Assembly (NCBI GenBank): GCA_937625935.1
Contig: OW569376.1
Span: 401,304 to 465,303 of the forward strand
From: Tetramitus jugosus
Lineage: Eukaryota; Heterolobosea; Eutetramitea; Acrasida; Vahlkampfiidae
Direction of reading: 5' to 3'
DNA length: 64,000 nucleotides
A program made the translations under genes and the position numbers. Within the stretch, counting starts at the first letter, position 1. Each line of letters begins with the position of its first letter. The notes beneath the pieces are model-generated. The model did no database searches, had not been told where the DNA came from, and saw nothing but the letters and a program-made list of their open reading frames with translations. Shown here in pieces: positions 47,141-56,819 of the stretch.

Positions 47141-49513
47141 ATGACAAGACTGAGAGGCATTTCCATAAAATTAAAGTCACTAATGGCCAGTAAGAAGGAA
47201 AAGGACAACAATAGACTTTCCAGGAGTACTGGATTCATCAATGTGAGTGAGCCATACGGGTGTGACACTTCGAGTTCAAGTGGTACTGGTGTCACAACAA
47301 CAGAGGACACTGACTCTGAGAGAACCGAAAACAAAAGATTGTCCATCAAGAACAACAAGCGTCACAGTGTCGCATTAGCAAGCACATCGTCATCAAGAAA
47401 TAGTACAAGACAGTCCATGAATTTTGAAATGTTGGATCCTGTGCTCATTCTGAGAAAGAAACAAAACTCATCGTCTTCTTGCCTGACCAAGGGAATGTCA
47501 CCAAGTCGCCAAACAGCACCCGCACAAACAATGGACGCAGAAACTCAATTATTGGTCGATGCCATCCATAATCACATTTATTCTCACAAGGTTATGCTTT
47601 CGATTTTGGAGTTTGTGCCATTGGATCTACAGAGATTCTACTTGAATGCATCAGTGTCAAACAAGTTGACAGACAACAAGACTGTGACCTCTATTATGAT
47701 ACGTCACTTGTTTGGTTACTTCCGATCAGATGCCACAAGAAGTATCCATTTCATTTTCAGAAGCTTACAAATTCATTGTCTAGGCATGCAGCACTCATTC
47801 AACCAAATTCTGTTGTCTCACGGTATTTCACCAGTGAGAAATGCTGTTAGTCTTGAATTGAATAATTTGATGAATTTTAGCCATGGTGGCAATATGAAAG
47901 TGAACTTGAAGATGGACAAGTTGCAACACCTAAAGTTGGTCAATAATGATGAAGGTATCTTCGGTTCTTCCTCTTCCAATGTACATTCCAGTCCAAGAGA
48001 GGTTACACGTAAGTGGATCAAGAGTAATTTGAAAGAGTGCAAGCAAACTTTAACATCTATCCAATGTGACAAATTCTCATTGGACACATTGGAGATGATG
48101 TTGGATGATTTCCCTGCACTGACATCCATTCGAGCAAATCTTCAATTTGGATCATCGATGAATGCCGGTGATTCAATGGGTCAGAGTTTAGCAATCGAAG
48201 ATTTGGGCTTGGAGTCCTCAATGGTCACGCTGATCGAATCTCCCAGAGTGCATGCACAAGAAGAGACATTAGGTGTACGGTTGATGAAGAGTCAGTTATC
48301 CAACTTGGATTTGACGTGCGACAAGTTAACAAACTCGTTTGTTCAAACCATTCTGGAGAACCATAAGTTGAGAAGCTTAAAGTTTGCTGTCCCATTCAAG
48401 TACAAGAGACCATCCAACAAGAAGGAAAGAACAGATGAATCACTGGAATTGAATGGAGATTTCTCTGTTGATGATAATTTTATGGTCAATGCAACAGGAT
48501 TGGCATCATTGCCTCAATTACATTCTCTTACCACATTGCACTTTGAGAATGTTGCAGACTTTGGCCGAGAGGAAATTGAGTTGATTGCCGAAGTCAAATC
48601 ACTCAAAAACTTGAGCATAATTAACTGTGGCCTAACAGATGAAACATTGAACATCATCTTAACAAAGTTGGGACCTACTCTTGAGATGCTCAACATCTCT
48701 AACAACACACTCTTATCCACTGAAGCACTGAAGGCCATGCCAAAAACAAAGATATCAAGCATGGCTATGCTCAACGTTGTGGTGAACAAGGATACATTGT
48801 ACTACTTGTCTTGTACAAAACTGCGTAATTTAACATTGTCTGGTACATTTATTGGTGACAGTGAATTGGCTACTCTATTTGATTTCAGCTTAGCGAAGAA
48901 TTTGCAACACTTGTCCATTGAAGGACCAAATCAAGTCACGAACACTGGCTTGCGTATAATTAAGGGTGATACACCTGTTCTTGAGACATTGTCAATGTGT
49001 TTAGGTGATGCTATATCGCATAGAGGCCTTCAATTCCTCTCAGAACATGCTCACATCAAGCACATTTCACTCAGAAGAAACTATTCAACGAAGCCTATCA
49101 CTGGCATTGAAGCATTGTTGTTGATGGGACATTTGGAGAAGTTGGAGTTGCACAATATTGGTATTACGGGACAGGAACTGAAGTTCTTGCAAGCACAGAG
49201 CTTTGGAAACTTTTCATTGAAACATTTGATCATACCATCGTGTGAAATTGACACGGAACAGACAGAGATTATTATGAATCATTATCGATCACTCAGAAGT
49301 TTGGAGGTCAGATTGCCTTCCAACACAACAATTGAGGAATGGAGTATGAAGAATGGTATTGCAATAAGCCAGCATAACACCAATGAAACATTTGTTGAGT
49401 TGAGTGTATTTGGTGTTGCCCAATCCAAACAAACGGCTTGGCAAAGAGTTCTCTTCTACACGATACCAACCTTGCAAAGAGTCAGGCTGGCAATTACTCA
49501 CCTCGATGAATAA
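47141..49513 (+). CDS. leucine-rich-repeat protein, possibly F-box-like
   Basis: 790 residues from the ATG at 47141. A basic Ser-rich N-terminus (about 1-125) is followed by a short helical segment resembling an F-box (MLSILEFVPLDLQRFYLNASVSN, about 147-170), though the Leu/Pro core is weak. Leucine-rich repeats then run to the C-terminus (LEDLGLESSMVTL-type units, LSNLDLTCDKLT, LKNLSIINCGLTDETLNIIL, LEMLNISNNTLLSTEALKAM, LRNLTLSGTFIGDSELATL, LEKLELHNIGITGQELKFL). The repeats resemble cysteine-containing or RNI-type LRRs used for protein binding. An F-box/LRR substrate adaptor is one option; a simple LRR scaffold is equally possible. Confidence 0.8.
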   Translation: MTRLRGISIKLKSLMASKKEKDNNRLSRSTGFINVSEPYGCDTSSSSGTGVTTTEDTDSERTENKRLSIKNNKRHSVALASTSSSRNSTRQSMNFEMLDPVLILRKKQNSSSSCLTKGMSPSRQTAPAQTMDAETQLLVDAIHNHIYSHKVMLSILEFVPLDLQRFYLNASVSNKLTDNKTVTSIMIRHLFGYFRSDATRSIHFIFRSLQIHCLGMQHSFNQILLSHGISPVRNAVSLELNNLMNFSHGGNMKVNLKMDKLQHLKLVNNDEGIFGSSSSNVHSSPREVTRKWIKSNLKECKQTLTSIQCDKFSLDTLEMMLDDFPALTSIRANLQFGSSMNAGDSMGQSLAIEDLGLESSMVTLIESPRVHAQEETLGVRLMKSQLSNLDLTCDKLTNSFVQTILENHKLRSLKFAVPFKYKRPSNKKERTDESLELNGDFSVDDNFMVNATGLASLPQLHSLTTLHFENVADFGREEIELIAEVKSLKNLSIINCGLTDETLNIILTKLGPTLEMLNISNNTLLSTEALKAMPKTKISSMAMLNVVVNKDTLYYLSCTKLRNLTLSGTFIGDSELATLFDFSLAKNLQHLSIEGPNQVTNTGLRIIKGDTPVLETLSMCLGDAISHRGLQFLSEHAHIKHISLRRNYSTKPITGIEALLLMGHLEKLELHNIGITGQELKFLQAQSFGNFSLKHLIIPSCEIDTEQTEIIMNHYRSLRSLEVRLPSNTTIEEWSMKNGIAISQHNTNETFVELSVFGVAQSKQTAWQRVLFYTIPTLQRVRLAITHLDE

Positions 49514-49554
49514 AATTTACACGCTTTGCCCTTACGACTGGTTCCCAAATGTTC

Positions 49555-49560
49555 CACGTG
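49555..49560. promoter_or_regulatory. CACGTG element upstream of allantoicase
   Basis: A palindromic CACGTG lies 71 bases before the allantoicase start and directly before an AATAAA of the upstream LRR gene. It is the same element seen at 24757, 24789 and 29422. Function is inferred. Confidence 0.3.
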
Positions 49561-49630
49561 AAATAAAAATCAAGTGGGATTTCCCTGGCACAACGTGTTA
49601 TTTTCCCAATCAAAAACAAAAACAGAAATC

Positions 49631-50973
49631 ATGAGAAACGAACTGGTATTTCTTCTTCTTGTTGCTCTTGCATCCATTTTAGTGTACTGTTCTTGTACTG
49701 CAGCACAAGTTGTGATCAATGAGGTGTGTTCATTCTTTCTAGCGATATTATTCTTGCTGTTCCCCCCATCTTGAACCTTTCTTACTCATTTTCGTCATCT
49801 TGCTGCAAATAACGCAGAGCGGTCAACAAATCGTGTCTTCAACCAACATTGGCTACAATCCATTGACTTTTACTCAAGTCAACGACGAAACGGTACCGTT
49901 CTCTATGATCTTATTTTTTTTGCTATTCAGAAACGCAATGAGCTAATATCCTTTTATTACTGACACCACAAATCGGCCAACCACAGGAATTTTCAGAAAT
50001 GGTCGATTTGTTGCAAGAAAAATTTGGCGCCAAATGTCTGTGGTGTACGGATGAATTTTTCGCCGAGTGCTCCAACTTGGTGAAGCCAGGCAGAGGTATT
50101 ACCAACGATGTGTACACTGAGAATGGCAAGTGGATGGATGGTTGGGAGTCCAAGAGGAAGAGAGATGCTGGTCATGATTATGCCATCTTGAAGCTCGGTC
50201 TCGCAGGTATCATTAAGGGTGTTGATATTGATACGAATAATTTTATTGGAAATTATCCATATTATGCATCATTGGATGCTGCCAATGTCGAAGAGGGAAA
50301 GGACACTGATGTTCAATCTATCGAGTGGACAAACATTCTGCCAAAGGTTCCACTCAAAGCTACCAGTCAGCATTTGCTCAAGATTGACCCGAGATTCTAT
50401 GCTACAAGGTTTACTCATGTGAAGTTGCACATTTATCCTGATGGTGGTGTTGCTCGTTTGAGAATTTATGGTGATGTGAGCCATGATATTGCAAAGGTGA
50501 GAGGAAGTATTATTGATGTTGCTGCAGTTCAAAATGGAGGTGTTGCAATTGCTTGCAGTGATCAACACTTTGGTGCTAAGAGTGATTTACTCGCTCCTGG
50601 TAGAGGTATCAATATGGGTGACGGATGGCAGACCCAAAGAAGAAGAGGTGCTGGAAATGATTGGGTTATTATCAAGTTGGGTGCCACTTGCTCTGAGATT
50701 GTTAAGATTGAAGTGGATACTGCTCATTTCAAGGGCAACTATCCTGACACTTGTTCTGTTGAAGGAAACTATTTGGAAGATTCTCATGGTGCTGATATTG
50801 CTCTTGGATGGCAACAAGTTCTACCAAAGACCAAACTTCAAGCGCACACTCAACATTTCTTCTCTGAGCAGCAATTAAGTGACTATGCCAGAAACACAAG
50901 TATCAATTACGTCAGATTGAACATTTTCCCTGACGGTGGTATCAGTCGATTCAGAGTTTGGTGCAAGGTTTAG
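49631..50973 (+). CDS. allantoicase with an N-terminal signal peptide
   Basis: Three exons, 49631-49723, 49818-49892 and 49987-50973, with two 94-nt introns, all phase 0, give 384 residues. Exon 1 encodes MRNELVFLLLVALASILVYC and CSCTAAQ, a typical cleavable signal peptide. Exon 2 supplies NIGYNPLTFTQ, which leads into the allantoicase core. The core consists of two homologous domains (PGRGI...MDGWESKRKR..GHDYAILKLG and PGRGINMGDGWQTQRRRGAGNDWVIIKLG, each with an HFKGNYP/NFIGNYPYYASLD block and an IYPDGG segment). Allantoicase hydrolyses allantoate to ureidoglycolate and urea in purine breakdown. Known family members are cytosolic or peroxisomal, so a secretory leader is unexpected. Exon 1 rests on splice signals and frame. 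Confidence 0.9.
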
Positions 50974-51040
50974 AGAACACTAAACCGCTCATTTAGTAAA
51001 CAATTCGGATTTCGTTAGTTAGGGGATGGCTTTCTGTTCG

Positions 51041-51640
51041 TTATCCTTTGTCAAACGGTCCAAAACATGTCAGCCAACCTCTGTTAAAGTAGGCACTTTC
51101 ATGAGCAGGATTGATTTTAATAGTCTTGGTGAAGTCGGATATTGCTTTCTTGTATTCTTTCAAATCAAGGTATGCACAACCTCTGTTAAAAAAGACATCT
51201 TCATCAGTGGTATCCATTTCTATTGCTTTGGTGAAGTCAGTAATTGCTTTCTTGTTTTCTCTGAGCTCATTGTATGCATGACCTCTGCACAAATAAATTA
51301 AGCCTCTGTTGTTGTAGACCCATGCAATTTGTCTGTCCACTTGGAGAATTTGTGAATAGCTATTCAATGATTCAATATAGCTTTTCATGTGAAGCAAAGC
51401 TTGTGCTTCAGTATCCAAAAGTAGCACCAATATGTTCTTATCTGACACGATTCCATACGATTTAAGAGCTTTTTGTGATAATTGGCGCAGAAGCTCTTTC
51501 AAAATAGGCAAATCATTCGTTTGATCTTGAAGCGTTCTTCTGAAGATACCATAATGCAGCAGATAAGTAATGTCAGAATGTTTCTCTGGAAGCAAATTCA
51601 AGGCTGATTGGAATTCTTTTATAATTTCCAGTTGTTCCAT
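51041..51640 (-). pseudogene. TPR-repeat protein fragment
   Basis: A frame from the ATG at 51640 (MEQLEIIKEFQSALNLLP) carries tetratricopeptide repeats in its second half: WVYNNRGLIYLCRGHAYNEL, KKAITDFTKAIEMDTTDEDVFFNRGCAYLDLKEYKKAISDF, INPAHESAYFNRGW. It breaks off abruptly after the start of another repeat (LTCFGPFDKG then stop). Upstream of 51640, coding-like sequence continues on the same strand to about 51900, but in more than one frame (SKLPRKTLAPFSGWDDQ). The 5' part is therefore lost, frameshifted or split by introns I cannot resolve. The repeats match the TPR fragment on the other strand at 52227-52430. A short functional TPR protein cannot be excluded. Confidence 0.5.
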
Positions 51641-52079
51641 TTGGTTGAAACTGTGCCATAATCTCCAACTCGCTTCACAGAAAATTTGATAAATCCAGAT
51701 GGTTCTTTGGTTTCTTAACAACTTTTACGGTAGAGCTCCAAGCCTCACTTCTATTGATAATGCTTTGGTCATCCCAACCGGAAAATGGAGCAAGTGTCTT
51801 TCTTGGTAACTTTGAAAAATGGATCGTCAGTGGAATTGGGAGACAATTCAGCGGTTTCAATTGAGAGATGAGACCAACTTTTCTACAAAAACACCAACTT
51901 TAGTATCAAACCCTAATAATTCGAATTGTCGGAGCTGAAGCCTCATCGACACTAATCATCAAAGATTTGACCTGTGTATCTTGTCTGTTCACCATGTTTC
52001 TTACTAGGTTTATTTGGTCTTGATTGTAGTCTAACCCCCGTCTTGTGGTCATACTCATTCACTGGCTCTTTCAGCACCA

Positions 52080-52430
52080 GGTAGAGCTATTTGTCACTGT
52101 TGTTTCTCATGTCTCTTCTGGTAAGGACTATTCAATCGCAACTACCGTAACTGGTGAAGTGTTTGAAAGATAGAGGTCAATTGGGAGATGGAACCACTGT
52201 AACAAGATTATTATTACCCACAGCACCTTTAGCATACAATGAACTGAAAGAATACGAGAAAGCAATATCAGACTTCACCAAAGCAATAGAGACCAATCCT
52301 GCTCTTGACTATGCCTACAACAACAGAGCTTGCGCATACCTTGATTTGAAAGAATACAAGAAAGCAATATCAGACTTCAACAAAGCCATAGGAATCAATC
52401 CTGATCTCGAAGAAGACTGTATGAGGTATG
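52080..52430 (+). pseudogene. chimeric RCC1-repeat / TPR gene fragment
   Basis: One frame at about 52080-52170 reads VSSGKDYSIATTVTGEV, the core of an RCC1 repeat. After a stop, a second frame gives RGQLGDGTTVTR, the conserved RCC1 hinge. It then runs straight into TPR sequence (AYNELKEYEKAISDFTKAIETNP, AYNNRACAYLDLKEYKKAISDF) ending around 52430. An intact RCC1 gene would keep both pieces in one frame, and RCC1 and TPR units are not normally fused at this point. The fragment is therefore a frameshifted recombinant remnant. Its TPR part duplicates the minus-strand TPR gene, making an inverted pair. Confidence 0.55.
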
Positions 52431-53135
52431 TGAGGATAATGTGTCCCACTGATCAGTTTACAGCTCCCTTGGAGCGCTGTGAGTGACACAGGTGTTCTTC
52501 ATAAAAACATTGAAACGAGGACAAAGATTTCCCTGCCAGCATGCCACAAAACACAATTAAATGGTGGAATTCGTCTTCATCTTTCGTTAACTTCAATTCC
52601 GTGGATACAAATGCGTGTGCAATGCTCGTTTCAGACAACTGAAACTGCTGGGAGAGTATGATCAGGCGGTCATGAGACCCATCTTCATCTGCCTACCTCC
52701 TATGTACATCAAAAGTTTACTATTGGAACACATGTTGGTGTGATAAACCGTTGTCAGTACTCCAGTGGATCGTGGAGCTTCTTCATCACATTTATCATCA
52801 CCACCATCATCATCACCTGTTGATTTCAAACGTGATGGGTAACCATGAAAGAGCCCTTTTGAACCCTTTTGATCTTCAATCTGATCAGATGAAATCATTC
52901 CTGACAGACTCAAAGAAGACATCAACTTCAGTAACGATGTGACTGTTCTCTTCCTGTTTTTCTGACCAAACTCTCCAAAGAATTCACATCCGAAAATTTA
53001 AAATTTGGACAAGTATGAGTTTAAGTTAAGGCGAGAGTGCAGGTGAACGGCAATTGGACTCTCTTTTCCGAGGGTGTTTGACAACGACCAAGGATGTATC
53101 TATTTCTCTCCCCTACGAGAGGTCTATTGATTGGA
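52431..53135. other. subtelomeric region without an intact gene
   Basis: Short discontinuous frames on both strands. A CATCACCACCATCAT-type tract lies near 52785-52815. No ATG-led frame has convincing protein character. From 53054 a plus-strand frame without an ATG reads ELDNLEVEDVEVYCFDQNP and could be an exon remnant. Confidence 0.3.
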
Positions 53136-53468
53136 TCATACTTGGGATTGAACTACTGACAACTGAGGGAGATGAATTGGATAATCTAGAAGTGGAAGAT
53201 GTTGAGGTTTATTGTTTTGATCAAAACCCTGTTCGAGGGAACTTGAATATTGAAAAAATTGGCTCCTACTTCCAAAAGGTGTAAAGGAGAAACAAAGCGG
53301 ATGAAAAACACTCTTACATGAGCGATAGTAGTCATGATCTTCGCAACCAGCATGACATTGACAATCACCACAAATATGTTCCCAACAACTACATGCATTA
53401 CCACATATTCCGAAACATGAATTTTTGCATTTCCTGTAGGGACATACTTCATTCTCATTCATGCGCAC
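53136..53468 (-). pseudogene. cysteine-rich domain fragment (phospholipase A2-like His-Asp motif)
   Basis: A minus-strand frame holds CFGICGNACSCWEHICGDC followed by CHAGCEDHDYY. The dense Cys pattern with a CxxHD-type motif resembles secreted phospholipase A2-like or small Cys-rich lysosomal domains. The frame ends shortly afterwards in low-quality sequence (FTPFGSRSQFF), and no signal peptide precedes it, so I take it as a fragment. The family assignment is tentative. Confidence 0.35.
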
Positions 53469-53632
53469 TCGAGCTTTGGTTCTCTATTGATTCTGTACTT
53501 GTATGTTCGAGCATTATGTACCCACAATGCGAAAATGTGAAATTTGGCTGCTAAATCATCATTCTTGCCATGAAATCCCAAATCTGCCAATTCAACGGAA
53601 TGCATTCTGGAATCATCAGAGTAGAAGGCAAG

Positions 53633-53842
53633 TTAGCCACTTGTTGGAAATATTCTGCCTTTTGAATCTCTGGTATTATTGGTGATAATGTGATCCAGGA
53701 TAATCAAAGTGTCTTCTTTACCACTATTACCATCTGCTGAGATGCTTGCCACTATCGCACCATTCAATAACTCCATGTTCAATTTATCTACCAATTCACT
53801 CTCCACCTTGGTTTCAGGGATATTCTGCCATTCTCCAATCAA
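53633..53842 (-). pseudogene. short coding remnant
   Basis: 69 codons with protein-like composition (VESELVDKLNMELLNGAIV, DTLIILDHIITNNTRDSKG) and no recognisable domain. No partner exon could be found. It is probably part of a decayed gene. Confidence 0.25.
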
Positions 53843-54446
53843 TCGGTTTATCAGTCTCTATGTTTGTTCCTAGCTGATACCTTTATACTGATAACTAGAA
53901 GAACAGAAGGACCCAGTTTGAAGTTTGACTAGTCTATTGCTTCATCTCCTCATTCTGAAAAATTCCATCGCGAATCAATTCCCCCAACGTGATTTGATGG
54001 ACACCTCTTGCAACTCGAATATTACTCAGAAGATTGAAGTTGACCACAAATTTCTCAAAGGCAAGGTTGCTGTCAACACTTGGTGACAGAAGCTGAACAA
54101 CATCCAGGAGAAAATGAGAAGTTTGGAAACTGATATCACGCTTGAGTACGTGGAATCATATGAGAGGAACAGTTATTACATAAACTCCATCTGCTTTTTA
54201 AGGTGGCGTGAAGAAATTCCAAAGAGTTGAGACGACAGGAATTCATCCAGTTACTTTGTTGAAAATCTCATGTCATTAGAGGTTTGAAGTACTTTTGTAA
54301 AGACTGAAGTTTGAGAACGAAAGAGCCAGTGTCTCTTATTCTTCCGTCTTCTCCTGGATCATTATCAGAATCCGTAAATATCTGTCCTTTCTTAGAAGAA
54401 TTCTCGTACTTACCCAGTTTTCAATTAACAAGCAGTTGTTGTTACT
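53843..54446. other. subtelomeric region with remnants only
   Basis: Around 54100-54220 a plus-strand frame reads IQEKMRSLETDITLEYVES, probably a coiled-coil exon remnant. Stops interrupt every frame. No intact gene is seen. Confidence 0.3.
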
Positions 54447-56421
54447 TTATTCTTGACTTGCAACTTCGAACCATTGATCAAATGTGAGACCATCAGGATC
54501 AGGTTTCTCTGTTTCTTTTGTCACTCCATACTCTGCCAACAGTCGTGTGATGGTATCGAGAATTTCAGAATTTGGAGACATAATATCAAAGCTGTGGTAG
54601 GCTATGCGCAATGCGCTCATATAGGTATTGTGATAGTATTGATCATCACTGAAAAAGAATAGTGTTGGATCGGCGCCACACTCGATAAACCATCTCACCT
54701 TTTCGTAATTTCCTTCTGAATAGGAAAATTGGAGATTACGACCAAGAGTGGTGGAATATTGGATGACCATGTTCTACTACTAATCTTGTTTGGGTCTGCC
54801 CCATGATTTGAGAGGAATTGGAACATTTTGAAGGTAAATCTATCAGAGGTCAGATAATTGAATACTGGCAAGTGAGAAACACTTCCACCAGCATCCAATA
54901 ACAATTCCATGCATTGGATAATCTCGAGTTCTTCAGTAGATCTATGAGGCTCCAGTAGGGACAAAAACGGATCATTAATCGAATAATGATACTGATTTTC
55001 TTGGTCAACCACGGGTTTCATTCTTAATCCACGTGAGTACAAGTATTGTATCAACTCAAATGGCTTCGATGATGACTTGGATATGACAGCAGAAGTAAAG
55101 GCATGCTCTGATATGGATGAAATTTCAATTTGATACTTCTCGATAATTGAATCCAAGACAATTCGTAGTCAAAAATGGAGTGATAGCACTCATTATGGTA
55201 CGCTGGACGACTACCCAAAACTGAGACGAGCATTTCTTTTCGATTGGGCTCGTACACTTCTTCAAGAATGAGATCAATCATATCTAGACTGACAAATTCT
55301 TTGATGGCAACCGAAAGAGGTATAGAAGACATCAGTGTGTCTTCTGTCGTCACTGTTGAGTTGAAAAGGAGTTTCTTTTGAGTGGTCTTGTTCTGAATAA
55401 TACCTTGGTTGTGCAAAGGAATAAACTCTCTCAAGAGTTGCAAATTTTTCATCTTGATTGTGAGGAGAAGTGGTGACTGACCATTGCCTTCTTCACTTGC
55501 ATCAATATGATATTCATTCACAAGTTGTTTGAGAAGAAGAATAATTCTTTGTATTAAAGAGTCAGTATCTTCACTGTTAACAGAAAGATCTTCCTTCGAT
55601 CTTAATAGAATCCCACTGACAAAATAAAAAAGAAAGCTCTTGCTGCTATACTTGGTGTTCCAGAGGATGGTTTCTTGACGCTGAATTCGCATCAACTCTT
55701 CCTCTTGCTCCTCGGATGAGTCACCAGTAAACGCACTCAAATTATTGTTCTTCACAGCTTCTTCAAACAATTGAAACATCTCTTCGATCGATTGTGCATC
55801 TCGCATTCGTTTCAAAATCTTAATCATATTGGTCCTCAACCGCCGAATCACGCCACTATAGAACAATTGTTTCAAACTGTTATAAATGGAAAAGACAGCG
55901 TGCTGACGACTGAAGTCTTCACCTGCGTCACCTATTTGATTGCCGTCATCATCATCACCGCTACTATCCATATCATGATGAGTTCTGCTGCGAGACTCAA
56001 ATCGTCTCAAAAGTTCTTCTTGATTCTTCAATTGCTTGCACAATTGACGAGTAATCTTGACCGTCTTTTTCTGATTCTCTGGCAGTTTCAAATAGGCAAT
56101 CTCAGCCATCAAGTAATAATTGAGTTGATTCATCCAGATGAACTTTGCATGATCAGATGCGGTCATCTGACCATGCAATGAAGGACATGTGAGAAGTAAG
56201 GAGCGTACAGAACATAAATCAAGAAATAAAGTAATGTCATACAGACAATCGAACGGAAGACTAATGAGTGACATGTGTGAAAAGAGAGGACAACAAATTT
56301 GTTTGTTTTTGTTCGCTGCGATTTGTTCTTGTGCAAGGTTCCAAAGCATAAGTTGTTTCCAAAAACCAATGTTGGGTGGAGCCATGCAATGGACATAGAC
56401 AACATGATTGGGATCCTTCAT
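54447..56421 (-). pseudogene. F-box / ankyrin-repeat protein gene with two frameshifts
   Basis: A coding stretch of ~650 codons is spread over three frames. Frame one runs from 56421 (or the ATG at 56274, MSLISLPFDCLYDITLFLDL, an F-box) through an acidic linker and ankyrin-like helices (GNGQSPLLLTIKMKNLQLLREFI) to about 55160. There the sequence jumps frame: SIFDYEL is followed in a new frame by LDSIIEKYQIEISS, then MELLLDAGGSVSHLPVFNYL and FLSNHGADPNK. A second jump near 54720-54760 leads to VRWFIECGADPTLF and the end at 54447. The junctions lack introns that would repair the frame. It is either a recent pseudogene or contains two sequencing errors. F-box/ankyrin proteins would be SCF substrate adaptors. 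Confidence 0.6.
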
Positions 56422-56819
56422 TCATTGACCCATTACCCATCAGACCATTGGACCCGAGAGAAAGATTCACGTCTTCAACTCCTATGACATTTTCCTTTGC
56501 TTCGATGGCAGAACATTGCCAACAACAAGCCGATTCATCGATACACGATTTTTTTCTCAACGAAGGCAATGGTAAAGAGAGATTTGACCACACTTGTTTC
56601 CTGTCCTCGAATCAGGCAAGATCATGATTCACAACTATCCACAACAATCTGAGCAAGGAATGAGGAACGAAAAGGAATGAACGAGCAATGAATGAGCAAC
56701 AAGAAGCAATAACTTTGGATTATGAGTGCTCCAGAGGAAAAATCTTCAAAGGAGCACGAAGGAGATTAAAGATGCTGTCTAACAACGGTGTCATCCTTTC
56801 TGGAAGAAGTGAGAACTAA
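56422..56819. other. intergenic region between the ankyrin and cyclase remnants
   Basis: About 400 bases with only short frames. The part near 56640-56700 has repeated AATGA(G/A)CAA-like words (gaatgaacgagcaatgaatgagc). No gene is seen. Confidence 0.3.

Noticed and set aside
52785-52815. His-rich coding segment near 52,790
   Set aside because: Simple CATCAC microsatellite in a stretch without an ATG-led gene.
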